Positions 23,057 through 33,564 of a stretch of 64,000 bases of DNA are shown in pieces. Every line of letters starts with the position of its first letter. The first letter of the stretch is position 1. A program made the translations under genes and the position numbers. The notes under the pieces are model-generated. The model did no database searches and was not told the origin of the DNA. It saw only the letters and a list, made by a program, of their open reading frames with translations. The stretch comes from Eremomyces bilateralis CBS 781.70 (lineage: Eukaryota > Ascomycota > Dothideomycetes > Eremomycetales > Eremomycetaceae): contig NW_022985071.1 of assembly GCF_010015585.1 (NCBI RefSeq), positions 62,001 to 126,000 of the forward strand. Direction: 5' to 3'.

Positions 23057-23971
23057 TTATCTCTCTCCAGGGACACCGCTTGTAGTCGGTGGTGTCTCCA
23101 GTTTATTATATATATCGTCAATATCAGCGATCAGAGATTCCACGCTGGAGCCGCGCTCGCACTGTTTCCAAGTGCCATCGTCCCGAACACATCGTATCTC
23201 CTCATTAAGTCGTATCTAAGAAGAGTTAGTCACTAGGAAGACGTCTGCTCCGAAGTCTCGTTGCTTACTGTGCAGCTATATGTCACATTCGCCTCCGCGC
23301 TACGCTCCACGCTTGATCGAAGAAGACCTTTAGTACATGTTAGAACCCGAGCAATCGTTATCAACGCACATCTTACCCATCCCATATGCCCCGTCCTCCT
23401 GGCTCATGCACTCATTCAACCGCTCAAACGACAGCCCGTACTCCAGCGCGCAATCCGCGATCAAGTCGCGGTCGGGAATCAGCTGGTACTGCTTCGATAA
23501 GCACATGGTGAACCCGAGATACCGTTTCGGGTCCGGATACAGGTTCGCGGCGCACAGCTCGACGATGTTCCCCAGGCATTCGGTTTCGCCATGCATACAC
23601 TCAATCCCATCGTTGTGGTTGGTGGGGGTGCCGATGTACGAGAGTTGGAAATCGACTCTGTTGGAGACTTGCGCCATGGCTGGTAGCACGAGATATTCGA
23701 GGCAGTCTCGAGCATCGGGGCATTTCGACCTGGCGATTTGTCAGACGGACCCCTCCGCACACTCTTGGGTTCTTTCTCCTTACATTATGTGTGCCTCCAG
23801 CGGCACCTTCGGCACCTCGACATGTGTAGACGACCAGGTGTAATCCGCCCAGGACTCGTCGGCCGGTCTCAGAGTCCAGAAGAAAAAGACGCACAACAGC
23901 AACGCCAACAGCAAAAAGCGCGCTTTCGATATCTGCAGCAGACTCGTAGCGAATGTGGCTGGCGGCGCCAT
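23057..23971 (-). CDS. GILT-like thiol reductase family protein
   Basis: Exons are 23971-23784, 23729-23377, 23327-23269 and 23215-23057 (759 nt, 252 aa). An N-terminal hydrophobic segment (ARFLLLALLLCVFFFWTL) acts as signal anchor. The GILT fold follows: VPLEAHIMSKCPDARDC gives the fungal C-X5-C in place of the animal CXXC, then VDFQLSYIGTPTNHNDGIEC, MHGETECLGNIVELCAANLY, a Cys-rich middle and VTYSCTIRLNEEIRCVRDDG near the end. Animal GILT reduces disulphides in lysosomes; activity of the fungal C-X5-C form is not established. Expected location is the secretory pathway or vacuole. The gene is divergent from the PQ-loop gene, 465 bp apart. Confidence 0.9.
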
Positions 23972-24435
23972 GTCGAGGGGTTCTCGTCGAAGAACTCCGC
24001 GTATATAAAGTTCCGTCTCTCCACCAGATCCGCTCCGTTGAGGAGTTGCGTTATCGGAACATGTAAGGCATCGACGACGGAAGGAGATACTTCGCCCACG
24101 ACAATGGAGAGACGTTTGGGAAAGGACTGCGGAGATTAAGTGAAGGGACGGAACGCTTAATCATAGTCGGGAGACCGGGCCACGCGATCGGCGGGAACAC
24201 GGGTGAGCTGCTGAGCAGAGGGGTTGAGCAACTGGTCAGAGCTCCATGTCACGACTGGAACCGATCAACGTCACTCGACCTTCAATGGGAAATGAGAATC
24301 CATCGGACGTGTCTCCCTTGTGTTTCTGTCAAGACATGCGCGAAATGAGCTTCTCTAGAAGTCTCTTCACCAAAGGATTTCCAAGGGGCTAGATACAACA
24401 AACGTGATAGTCCGACCCGCAGCTCCCCACCTACC
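23972..24435. other. Divergent promoter, GILT-like and PQ-loop genes
   Basis: TATATAAA at about 24001-24008 lies within 40 bp of the GILT ATG, so it is more likely 5' UTR than that gene's TATA box. No gene seen. Confidence 0.35.
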
Positions 24436-25481
24436 ATGAAGACCATGGACGCGTTCGATATCTTCCAGGCGCCTAAAAGCAGTTGTGACGAGTTTGCCAG
24501 TCCAAATATCCCAAACTTCATTCTCTCAGTGTGAGTTATACGGGGAAAGATCACGCTAGAACCGGTCGCTGATGTGAGACCGTAGAACCGTCCTTGTGGG
24601 CATCTTGATATCGTACCTCCCCCAACATGTCCGAATCGTTTCGCGGCGCTCCTCCGAGGGGCTGTCACCATACTTTGTGATGCTGGGGACGATATCTGCA
24701 TCGTGTGCACTTGGCAATATTCTAGTCTTACCAGCGAGTCAAAATGCGGTTTCTTGCTGTAGTGCCATCGGCGGCCTTGCTTGCGCCTCAGCACTGCTGG
24801 GCATTGCGCAAATAGCAATCCAATGGTGCTGTTTCTTCGTGATGTATATCCCCCAACGCCCGGATTTCAGGCTTGGAGTCTTAGCTGACCGCTCAAAGCA
24901 TGCTCCTCTTCATCATCTTCTTCCCGAAAATCGACACCTCTGAAGGGTCCACTCTTGACTCCCCTTTCGAAGCTCACCCGCACCGCTGGCAAGATGCCGT
25001 CATAACCGTCGGCGTCGCCATGGGCCACTTCATCATCACCTTCATCATCTCTATCGTCATCTTTGCCCGCTATCCCTCCGCTCTGCAACTCTGGGCCAAC
25101 CTTCTCGGCGGTCTCTCCGCCATCCTCGCCATCATGCAGTACTTCCCGCAGATCTGGACCACCTGGAAGCTCAAAGCCGCGAAAAGCCTGAGTATCCCGA
25201 TGATGCTCATCCAGACCCCCGGAGCCTTCGTCTTCGCTACCAGCTTGGCTCTGAGATATGGTCTGCAAGGGTGGAGCGTGTGGGGGGTGTTCATCGTCAC
25301 GGGATGTCTTCAGGGGTGCTTGCTGGCGATGGCTATCATTTTTGAGCTGCAAAACAGAAGGGATAGTAATGGCCCCCGGGACGCTTCAATGCAATCTGAG
25401 CGGGATCCAAGCGAACGGACACCGTTGCTGGATTCTCCGACTTCACTCGAAAATAGTGGAAGGGCAGTCCGTGGACATTAG
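24436..25481 (+). CDS. PQ-loop repeat membrane protein
   Basis: Exons are 24436-24530, 24586-24843 and 24899-25481 (936 nt, 311 aa). Seven hydrophobic segments are arranged around two PQ-loop motifs, ISYLPQHVRIVSRRSSEGLS and MQYFPQIWTTWKLKAAKSLS; both keep the Pro-Gln pair and the following Ser-rich turn. PQ-loop proteins include vacuolar/lysosomal amino-acid exporters, SWEETs and KDEL receptors. The layout with a long third loop and a hydrophilic tail ending in SERTPLLDSPTS resembles the fungal PQ-loop group with uncharacterised substrate. The LL in the tail could be a dileucine-type sorting signal to the vacuole (inference). Confidence 0.9.
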
Positions 25482-26425
25482 AAGGATGAGAACTCAACCA
25501 AGATTATAAATCTTCTGATCAAGAGCAACACTGACCATATTTCACGTCCAAGATTTTTCTGTGCACTTAAATGCTTTATTTGTTCGCGATGCGAAATTGA
25601 CTTTGACAGATGGCGACACTTGGCATATCCCCTAAATACAAGCACCAGAACACTTGACTAGTGAGGGGATGTTCCACGTCGCAATTTTCCAACTCACTTT
25701 CACCCTCAAAGCCTTGCTATCTCGCATCACAAAGAATGTAGATCAGGATCCAGTCCAAGAAGCGAAACACATCCGAGTTCCTTCTCAACAGTCCAGCGAG
25801 TTACGAACATCGAGAACCCATATTAACATGGTTCCTTAATGGTTCCAGTTCAATATAATTGCAGGACTTACAGTCGGTATAAATGTTGGATTGGTTTTTT
25901 CCGAACATCCATCCTGCAGGCAGATCCAAACACCATAATTATCAATGCTGGCATCTTAGGGTGACTAAATCCCAAAGCTAATCCTTCATTACCTATCACT
26001 TCATTGGCTTCTGTCCTGTGCTTTTGACTCTACTATTTGTTCTTGATATGATTAACACTGTTTCTATATACTGCTATTCTAAGTATTCTATTTTTGTGTC
26101 CATCGTTCTCGATCGCGTTAAGCCCATCCATTATGAATAGGGCACTCCATAGTAGAATTCAAGTCCCTTCCTATTCACTTCGGTCATCCTTATTGTATCG
26201 CATACATCAGTCATGAATAGCCCTGCTATTGAATTAATTATCAAGTCTTGTCAATGGGATTGAAATCCAGTGCACCTCTCGCTCTCACCTTGCCTATATA
26301 AAACTTCCCGCACTCTGTAACTCTTGCAAATCTTTCCCACTGCATCGCACACGCAAAACATCTGTCCAGCATCCAAACCACAAACCACAAACCAACAATC
26401 CCCCTCCTCGAACCAGGATGCAGAC
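25482..26425. other. Intergenic, upstream of an orphan gene
   Basis: About 940 bp, AT-rich between 25860 and 26240, with no recognisable gene. Ends with the TATA element listed separately. Confidence 0.4.
26295..26303 (+). promoter_or_regulatory. TATA box before the orphan basic-protein gene
   Basis: TATATAAAA in a CT-rich setting. Its distance to the ATG at 26426 (about 125 bp) leaves room for a short leader, which is why I did not use the earlier ATG at 26324 only 20 bp away. Confidence 0.45.
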
Positions 26426-26956
26426 ATGATCAATGACGGAGCTGGCTCCCCGTCCTGCCAAGGCGGCACCAGTAATTCTTCCTGTCACTCTAGAATGAAC
26501 CATAGACTAACATGTCCACCCTCAGACCCAGCCCGCACGAAGAAAGACCACGAAGAAGCGTGCACCCCCAATCCAGCCAAGCGCCTCTTCAAGCTGACCC
26601 GCATGGCCAAGGAAATGGGCATCTCCCTCGTCCCGCCTCCCTCGCCCGCGAAGTACACCAAGTCAGTCCGTTCCCCCTCTCGTCCTCCCCCCCTAACTAG
26701 CCCATCCCATTTCGTTCAGACGGGCCTCCGATGCCGGATCCAGGTCGGCCAGCCCCCGCCCGCCCACCTCGACCACTACTCGCCGTGGTTACGGGACGGT
26801 GTGCGCATCGCCGAGGAATCTTTCAAGCGCTCCAAGGCGAGGCGGGTCGCGAAGGAGCGGGGGTTGATCGTGTCGGTTCCGGGCACTGTGACCGATATGC
26901 AGGGGCGGGTGGTGAAGAAGAACTGGAAGGCGAGAGCTTTTCGAGGGCGGCCTTGA
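26426..26956 (+). CDS. Hypothetical basic protein, no known domain
   Basis: One open frame of 176 aa (210 aa if the ATG at 26324 is used). The N-terminal half is low in complexity and Pro/Ser-rich. A more ordered part contains AKRLFKLTRMAKEMGIS, and the C-terminal part, HYSPWLRDGVRIAEESFKRS and GLIVSVPGTVTDMQGRVVKK, reads as real coding sequence and is very basic. A sequence at 26662-26719 looks like an intron (GTCAGT, CTAAC branch site, TTCAG) but its removal (58 bp) would break the frame of that C-terminal part, so I left it in. I do not recognise the family; nuclear or mitochondrial location would both fit the charge. Confidence 0.6.
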   Translation: MINDGAGSPSCQGGTSNSSCHSRMNHRLTCPPSDPARTKKDHEEACTPNPAKRLFKLTRMAKEMGISLVPPPSPAKYTKSVRSPSRPPPLTSPSHFVQTGLRCRIQVGQPPPAHLDHYSPWLRDGVRIAEESFKRSKARRVAKERGLIVSVPGTVTDMQGRVVKKNWKARAFRGRP

Positions 26957-27541
26957 TTAGGCGCCTGGGGTTGGGGGAAGGGTGGTGGGGAGGAGAGGAG
27001 TCGGGTGGGTGATGGGGTCGGGAGGAAAAGTTATGAAGCGTCAGACCACCTTCCAACTCCCCCAGTATTAAGTTGTTCTATATTCTTACATCGTGAGTGA
27101 CAAAGAAAATCGTAGTATCGAATCACGGCTAGAGTTCCACTGAACGCACCGGGGCTTCGCAATTCGCACCGCTTTATGCAAATTGGCGAAGGCTTATTCT
27201 ATCGAACGTTGTAGATCTTCAGTGATTGGTATATCAGAAGTTTGAAAATACATAACCAATTCACCGGTAACTTTTTGCAATGCTCTGTCCACTCAATTCA
27301 AGTCGACGTCCCGTCAACACCAACACACACACGCCTGTATTCTTCTTAACTTCAACCACGCCTTTAGGCTTAAGCTCCTCCTCTACTCCCCTTTCACACA
27401 GCAATTATCTGTGTCTCATACACATCTACAATCAAACAGAATCAATTTAATACTACACCAAATATCAATCCCGCTTCGGCCTATCAAGCCCTTTTACTCA
27501 AAGGTGCTGCATTGGTGAACGCCAAACCTAGCAGTCTACTT

Positions 27542-27640
27542 ATGGCTACTGAGCCACAAAAGCCTGTAAGTCGAGACTGTCTTGACTTAGTGAAGGTACA
27601 TCTTAAGTCTATGCAGTCAGGAGGGACGGGGTATAGCTAG
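27542..27640 (+). CDS. Candidate mini-gene, spliced 15-residue peptide
   Basis: ATGGCTACTGAGCCACAAAAGCCT is read as an eight-codon first exon and is followed at once by a consensus donor GTAAGT. The nearest good acceptor (ATGCAG at 27611-27616) joins to seven more codons and a stop at 27638-27640, giving MATEPQKPSGGTGYS. A long CT-rich leader precedes it. The true 3' part may use a different acceptor, or this may be a relic or an untranslated first exon. Weak evidence. Confidence 0.2.
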   Translation: MATEPQKPVSRDCLDLVKVHLKSMQSGGTGYS

Positions 27641-28498
27641 AGGCATAGTAAGGTGGATAGGGGATAGGCCTGCCATGGCATAGGCGTGTGATGAATCGGG
27701 TATCGCAATGTTTATAGCGGGGAGAGAATGGCTTACAGCACTGGAATACCAATGTTTAAGTAGATCACAGTTGAACAGCCCTGTTGAAACGTACCGATTT
27801 GAAGAGCTAATTAATGATCCTGTCGAATGGACCACAGGAGGTGTGCTTTAGGAAAACGAGACTGGAAGATGTAAGGAGTTAAAGATCCCATACGTTATAT
27901 GCCAGTGCATCGCGACGGTCAAGTCCTGTTACCAGCGCTGCGGTCCCAATCCCATGGCGATACTGCACTTTCCACTAATAGCGTTAATTAATACCGTTGA
28001 TAGCCTTATTTGTTCCGTGCTTGCGGTGTTCTGACTCTAATATAAAATAAAGGCGAAGAGCCATTGCTGTCTGGCTTAGTCATCCGGTCCAACAGACTGT
28101 GAGCCACCAACGTAACCAGGACTGTGCTTCGCTCTGCAATTCTGTACGTAACACGCACAACACAGCAGACTGGCATCAGCTGCGGTGACACACGCAGGAA
28201 CCGACAGGATTGGAGATGATTCCTGTCAAATTCCTGGCAGCCGACCACCCCCAAACCCTAGCCGACAGCCGACTTGTCACACGCGCATCCAAACCTCCAT
28301 CATCGACTTCATGACTGGCTCAGTAAACAGCCTCAGCAAACTGCCCTCTCTCGACCTTGTTTAACAGGCTGACGCGTGGCTGATACACTGCCAGGATGTG
28401 GCACTCTACATGAGCGGATTGGACGTTTCTGATCGGACTCGACTAACCCAGTTGCAGCTTAGACGGAGATCGGTGTGGTGTGTGAATCCGATGATGAT

Positions 28499-28514
28499 GC
28501 GGGGAGGCTGGGGG
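28499..28514 (+). promoter_or_regulatory. Two CreA-consensus sites upstream of glucoamylase
   Basis: GCGGGG and CTGGGG both fit SYGGRG, the site of the carbon-catabolite repressor CreA, and lie within 16 bp about 370 bp before the ATG. Paired sites are the functional arrangement in several fungal promoters. The motif is short and occurs by chance often. Confidence 0.3.
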
Positions 28515-28604
28515 AGTTGGGACCATCCACATGGATCGGATCGGCCGGACGGACAGCAAATGAGAGAAATGTGAAGATTTCCTGGTCATGCAGTTTGTGC
28601 GAAA

Positions 28605-28645
28605 TGACCACATCGTATGGCCACATCGTAATGGCCACATCGTGG
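28605..28645 (+). repeat. Triple direct repeat of GGCCACATCGT in the glucoamylase promoter
   Basis: Three copies of about 13-14 bp follow one another: GACCACATCGTAT, GGCCACATCGTAAT and GGCCACATCGTGG, 230-270 bp before the glucoamylase ATG. The core ACATCGT is identical in all three. It may be a regulator-binding array or slippage product. Confidence 0.65.
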
Positions 28646-28874
28646 AGTGTCCGGGTGGCTCCATCATCGCTTCTTCACTTTCTGTTTCACTTTCCTTTCC
28701 TTTTATTCTTTCACGGCTGCTTCCCCGCGTTAGAATTCTCCCTTCCATTCCATGTCTTCGATCGATTCGAAAAAGCTGTATGCAACAGATGGCCCCGCGA
28801 AGACGCCTACTATCGGAGAGCAACTTTCTCACAGTCCAGCATAACACTTCAAGTCTCTCCTTAGCCTGTTCAAG

Positions 28875-30470
28875 ATGATACCCTTACTTTCTTTCATAGT
28901 TTTGACCTACCTCGCGTCCTTCTCCTATGCTCTAGCGATTCCCATCCTAGATCGATTACCATTTAGAGTACAGACCCAACTTGGGCGGATCTTCTCCCCT
29001 GCGTCTAGAACACTTTGCGATCCATACGAGCAATGGATCCAAGACGAGAAGCAGATCGCCTTGGACCGCCTCTTAGCGAATGTCGCTCCCGGTGGCGCGA
29101 ATACGAAATCCGCAGCCCCGGGTACCGTCATTGCGAGCCCATCGACTGAGAACCCGAATTACTATTACCACTGGATTCGAGATGGCGCGATTACTCTCTC
29201 CACCACCGTCCCCTACCTCGACGCCAAATCTTCCCTCTCCTCGCACGTCTTCGACATCTTCGATGCCTACAACCACCTCACCTACCGCCTGCAGCGCACC
29301 ACCAACCCGTCCGGGCGCTTCTACGACCTGAAATCTCTTGGCGAGCCGAAGTTCGAGGTGTCCGGCGAGCCATTCACAGGACCATGGGGTCGACCTCAAC
29401 CGGACGGACCGGCCCTCCGCGCCATAACAATGATGGAGTTTCTGACACAGTACAACCGCACCTACCCGTCCGTGTGGGGTACGGCTGCCGGGGCGGTTTG
29501 GTACCGGACGTTCTATGACCCTCAGATGCCTAGTGCAGTGCCGGACAGCACCGTCAAGGCGGACTTGGAGTACGTTTCGAAGTACTGGGGATCTACCGGA
29601 TTCGATCTGTGGGAAGAAGTGAATGGACGGCATTTCTTCACCGCGATGGTCCAGCTCCGCGCGCTCAGGGATGGCGCCAAACTCGCAGGCGCGTTTGGTG
29701 ATCCAGGAGCTGCATCGTGGTATTCCACGCAGGCGGCGCAGCTTCAAGACTTGATTCACACGTTCTGGGATGAGAAGCGGGGGCACTTGATTAGCATCCA
29801 AGATACTCCGCGTAGCGGTCTGGACTGCAGTATTCTCCTTGGCTCCCTCCATGGCACCTCTCTCGACCAAGAGACCAACACTCCTTTCCCTCCCCACTCC
29901 CCCGAAATCCTCCTTAGCCTCCTTGCCCTTCTTCGCGACCAACGCGCCAGATTCCCCATCAACTCCGTCCCGACTCCCTCCGCCGACGAAGATCCCCTCC
30001 GCGCCGCCGGCATCGGCCGATACCCCGAGGACGCCTACAATGGCTACGAATCCATCCCTGGCGCCGGCAACCCCTGGTTCCTCTGCACCAGCTCCGCCGC
30101 CGAAGTCCTCTACCGCACGCGCCATCAAATCACCCGCCACGGCTCTCTCACCATCACCCAGCGCGGCCTGCCCTTCTGGAATGCCGTTGTCTGGAACGCG
30201 ACCGCGGGCGACCCAGACCTCCAACCGGGCGACTACGGCTGCACGACAGATGCGGGAGGTCCAGCGTGTAAGACGTACGAGCATGTCGTGCAGCGGCTCA
30301 CGCAGGTTGCGGATAACTTCCTCGGCGTGGTGAAGAGGCATTCGGGGGCGCAGGGATCGATGTCGGAGCAGTTCGACAGGGTGACGGGGTATGAGCGAGG
30401 AGCGAGGGACTTGACGTGGAGCTACGGGGCGTTTTTGTCGGCGGTTCGGGCGCGGGAAATTGCTGCATGA
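28875..30470 (+). CDS. Secreted glucoamylase, glycoside hydrolase family 15
   Basis: Single exon, 531 aa. Releases glucose from the non-reducing ends of starch and dextrins (glucan 1,4-alpha-glucosidase). A signal peptide (LLSFIVLTYLASFSYALA) is followed by a GH15 (alpha/alpha)6 domain: NYYYHWIRDGAITL, the general-acid region GFDLWEEVNGRHFFT near residue 245-250, and the general-base region GSMSEQFDRVTGYERGARDL near residue 495-505, then LTWSYGAFL. There is no starch-binding domain; the protein ends just after the catalytic domain, unlike the well-known Aspergillus enzyme. Absence of introns is also unusual for its neighbours. Promoter features are listed separately. A 422-codon antisense frame (29073-30341) is a composition shadow. 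Confidence 0.94.
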   Translation: MIPLLSFIVLTYLASFSYALAIPILDRLPFRVQTQLGRIFSPASRTLCDPYEQWIQDEKQIALDRLLANVAPGGANTKSAAPGTVIASPSTENPNYYYHWIRDGAITLSTTVPYLDAKSSLSSHVFDIFDAYNHLTYRLQRTTNPSGRFYDLKSLGEPKFEVSGEPFTGPWGRPQPDGPALRAITMMEFLTQYNRTYPSVWGTAAGAVWYRTFYDPQMPSAVPDSTVKADLEYVSKYWGSTGFDLWEEVNGRHFFTAMVQLRALRDGAKLAGAFGDPGAASWYSTQAAQLQDLIHTFWDEKRGHLISIQDTPRSGLDCSILLGSLHGTSLDQETNTPFPPHSPEILLSLLALLRDQRARFPINSVPTPSADEDPLRAAGIGRYPEDAYNGYESIPGAGNPWFLCTSSAAEVLYRTRHQITRHGSLTITQRGLPFWNAVVWNATAGDPDLQPGDYGCTTDAGGPACKTYEHVVQRLTQVADNFLGVVKRHSGAQGSMSEQFDRVTGYERGARDLTWSYGAFLSAVRAREIAA

Positions 30471-30990
30471 TGTCCGTCGGTGGATAACGAACTACACGCA
30501 CACACGACCTGATGATATGATTTATGACACTGCAATTAGATACCTTTGCCTCTGCAGTGGGATACTGGCATTTTTACCTAAGGTTGGAAGAGTCGAATTG
30601 CAAATAGAATTTTTATATTAGATTCGATCCCCCTTCCGATTGTATTTCTCAGTGACCGAATACCGGGAACGCTTGACAAGGAGACGATCGACAGCCGGAC
30701 TAGCAGCGATAAAGCTTGTGAGTAGTGGAGCCATCGTTGCGCTGCGACGTCACTCATCGCACTACCACAGGCTCTCTCTCCATCCCTGTTTATTTGTAAA
30801 GGTGCCCTTACTTGATGTAATCATCAAATCTTCTATTCTGTTCCCAACAACATTTGTATGGGAATAAAGGAGTGTGAGGTGATATACGACGGTCGTTTTG
30901 GTCTCAAATGAACCCTTTTCAATCGCTTTACACCACACGGTCTTCATCTCTTACCCAAGAAACACGCGTGAAACCCATTGACAGCGCGTC
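30471..30990. other. Intergenic, glucoamylase to NADH dehydrogenase
   Basis: 3' flank of the glucoamylase gene and promoter of the NADH dehydrogenase gene, both on the plus strand. No gene or clear element seen. Confidence 0.4.
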
Positions 30991-33253
30991 ATGGAGGTCT
31001 CTGGTACCTCCCGTCTCGTAGGACGAGCCATCGCGAAACTCGGAAGATCGAATGCATATCGGTTGGACGTGTCGCGTGCTCGTCTCCCTCGACGATATGC
31101 GTCCTCAACCACTACCCGTCGATTACATCAAGGACCCTCGTTGAAACCATACGATGGACGGCTTGGATCAACCGTCCGACTCTCTCCATCACACTCACCA
31201 TTTCTCCTCATCCGAAGAACGGCATCTACCAAAGAAACTCCCTCCAAAGATGTCCCAGCCGAAGATGCTGCCGCCAAAGCAGCTACCGCCAAAGAACCCC
31301 CTACCAAACGCCCCCTCTCCCGCTTCTTCTACCGCTCCGTCTTCTACATCGGCTTCCTCGTCGCCAGCGGCGGCGCCCTCGTCCTCGGCTTCTTCATCTT
31401 CGATGCGACCACCTACCGCATGACGCCGCAAACCAGCGAATGCCCCGTCTCGACGCTCGCACTCAACCCACGCATCGGCGGCCCGAAGAACCTCCCCATC
31501 GCCGAGCACCTGCTCGACGACGACGACTCGCCAGAGAAGCGCAACCAGAAGCACAAGCCGAAGCTGGTGATCTTGGGGACGGGGTGGGGGAGCATCGCGC
31601 TGCTGAAGAACTTGAATCCGGACGAGTACCACGTCGTGGTGGTGAGTCCATCGAATCATTTTCTGTTCACGCCGATGTTGCCGAGCGCGACGGTGGGGAC
31701 GCTGGGGTTGCAGAGCTTGGTGGAGCCGGTGCGGAGGATTGTGGCGAGGGTGCATGGGCATTTCATGAAGGGGATGGCTGTAGATGTGGATTTCAGCGCA
31801 AAGTTCGTGGAGATCGAGGGGGATGCGGTGGGGAAGGATGGGAAGAGGGAGCGGTTTTACTTGCCGTACGATAAGCTGGTGGTTGGCGTTGGTGAGTTTG
31901 GGGTCGCATGAGTCGGTATTAGATGGAGGATTGAGCTGACAATCATATTAGGGTCCGTCACGAATCCGCATGGTGTTCCAGGTCTCGAACATTGTCATTT
32001 CCTTAAGGATGTGAGCGATGCGAGACGGGTTCGCAATGCTGTGATCAAGAACCTCGAAGATGCCTGCCTGCCAACCACATCCGACGAGGAGCGAAAACGG
32101 CTCCTCTCCTTCGTCGTCTGCGGCGGCGGTCCGACCGGCGTGGAGTTCGCCGCCGAGCTCTACGATCTACTAAACGAGGACCTCTCCCACTTCTTCCCCC
32201 GCCTCCTCCGCAATGAGATCTCCGTGCACATCATCCAATCCCGCGGCCACATTCTCAACACCTACGACGAAGCGCTCTCCAAGTACGCGGAGCAGCGATT
32301 CAAGCACGATAGCATCGACGTGCAGACCAATTCCCGCGTCAAGGAAGTCTTCTCCGACCGCATCCACTTCACCCAGATCGGTGGCAACGGCGAGGTGGTC
32401 GTCAAGGAAATCCCCATGGGCTTCTGCCTCTGGTCCACCGGCGTCTCCCAAACCGCCCTCTCCCGCTCCCTCGCTGCGAAGCTTTCCGATCAGAAAAACC
32501 GCCACGCCCTCGAAACTGACGCGCACTGCCGCATCATCGGCACGCCCTTGGGTGACGTCTACGCCATTGGCGACTGCGCCACCGTGCAGAACAATGTATC
32601 GGAGCACATCGTATCGTTCCTGCGCACCGTCGCCTGGGAAAAGGGCCAGGATCCCGAGAAAGTACAACTCACGTACAGCGAATGGCGACAGGTGGCCACC
32701 CGCGTGAAGCAGCGCTTCCCCCAGGCGGCCGACCACCTCCGCCGGCTCGACAAGCTGTTCAACCAGTACGACCAGGACCGATCGGGTACGCTGGACTTCG
32801 GCGAGGTGTATGAGCTGCTGAGGCAGATCGACGCGAAGCTGACGAGTCTGCCGGCAACGGCGCAGCGCGCGCACCAGCAGGGGCAGTACCTAGCGCGGAA
32901 GTTCAACAAGATGGCGCAGATGGCGCCGGGGATGGGGGTGAATCAGGTGGAGTACGGGGATCTGGACCAGGCGGTGTACAAGCCGTTCGCGTATCGGCAT
33001 CTGGGCAGCTTGGCGTACATCGGGAACGCGGCGATTTTCGATTGGGGGGGTGGGATGAGTTTTGGAGGAGGGTTGATGGCGGTGTATCTTTGGAGGAGCA
33101 TTTACTTTGCGCAGAGCGTTAGTTTGAGGACGCGGTTGATGTTGGCAATGGATTGGGCGAAGAGGGCCATCTTTGGTCGAGGTGAGTACACAACCTGATT
33201 AGGACTTGTGAAACTTGGATACTGACGAGATGGCAGACATGATGAACTTCTAG
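30991..33253 (+). CDS. NDE1: External alternative NADH dehydrogenase with EF-hand (NDE1 type)
   Basis: Exons are 30991-31891, 31952-33181 and 33237-33253 (2148 nt, 715 aa); the last exon adds only DMMNF and the stop. A mitochondrial presequence rich in Arg/Ser is followed by a single membrane segment (FYIGFLVASGGALVLGFFIF) near residues 116-137. The two Rossmann motifs are LVILGTGWGSIALLKNL (FAD) near residue 195 and FVVCGGGPTGVEFAAELYD (NADH) near residue 355. An inserted EF-hand, DQDRSGTLDFGE, sits near residue 573. Such enzymes oxidise cytosolic NADH at the outer face of the inner membrane and reduce ubiquinone without pumping protons; EF-hand forms respond to Ca2+. Codon third positions alternate between C-rich and G-rich blocks twice along the gene. 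Confidence 0.95.
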
Positions 33254-33564
33254 AGCAGGCGATCGAATTGTCAGCAAGTGAAGTATGTAATAGTTATAAA
33301 TGTTAAATGTACAGCTCATATCACCTGTACATCATCTAATGACAATTGTTTAGACTCGTGCCACCGTAGTGTGATGTGATGTAAGATGTTCTCAAGCTGA
33401 TGATAGTGGCTTCGACCTACAGGTTATAGAGTTGGGCTAATCTTGAGCCATTTCCCGGTAGTAAATCGACTGGGTTCTCTTTTTACGACTTGGAATTGAA
33501 AGGTAAGGAGACCCCGGTGCTGTCTTCTTCCATAGTAGCAGGTCCGAGTCTCCCTACAACTTAT
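33254..33564. other. Short spacer after the NADH dehydrogenase gene
   Basis: Convergent spacer between the NADH dehydrogenase gene and a decayed kinase-like gene; nothing recognised. Confidence 0.35.

Larger units (their letters stand above)
26957..28874. other. Intergenic, includes the glucoamylase promoter
   Basis: About 1.9 kb. 27290-27540 is pyrimidine-rich like a fungal leader and precedes the mini-gene candidate listed separately. The last 400 bp form the probable glucoamylase promoter, with a triple repeat at 28605-28645, two matches to the CreA consensus SYGGRG (GCGGGG and CTGGGG, close to 28499-28514) and a CT-rich tract at about 28669-28715. Confidence 0.4.

Noticed and set aside
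26662-26719. Intron-like sequence (GTCAGT, CTAAC, TTCAG) in the orphan basic-protein gene
   Set aside because: Removing it (58 bp) shifts the frame away from the convincing C-terminal coding sequence, while the unspliced frame stays open.
29073-30341. A 422-codon open frame antisense to glucoamylase
   Set aside because: Strong codon-position bias of the real gene keeps stops out of the antisense frame; it has no known motif and the GH15 reading on the plus strand is unambiguous.
32170-32874. A 234-codon minus-strand frame inside the NADH dehydrogenase gene
   Set aside because: Composition shadow; the sense frame carries the FAD, NADH and EF-hand motifs.
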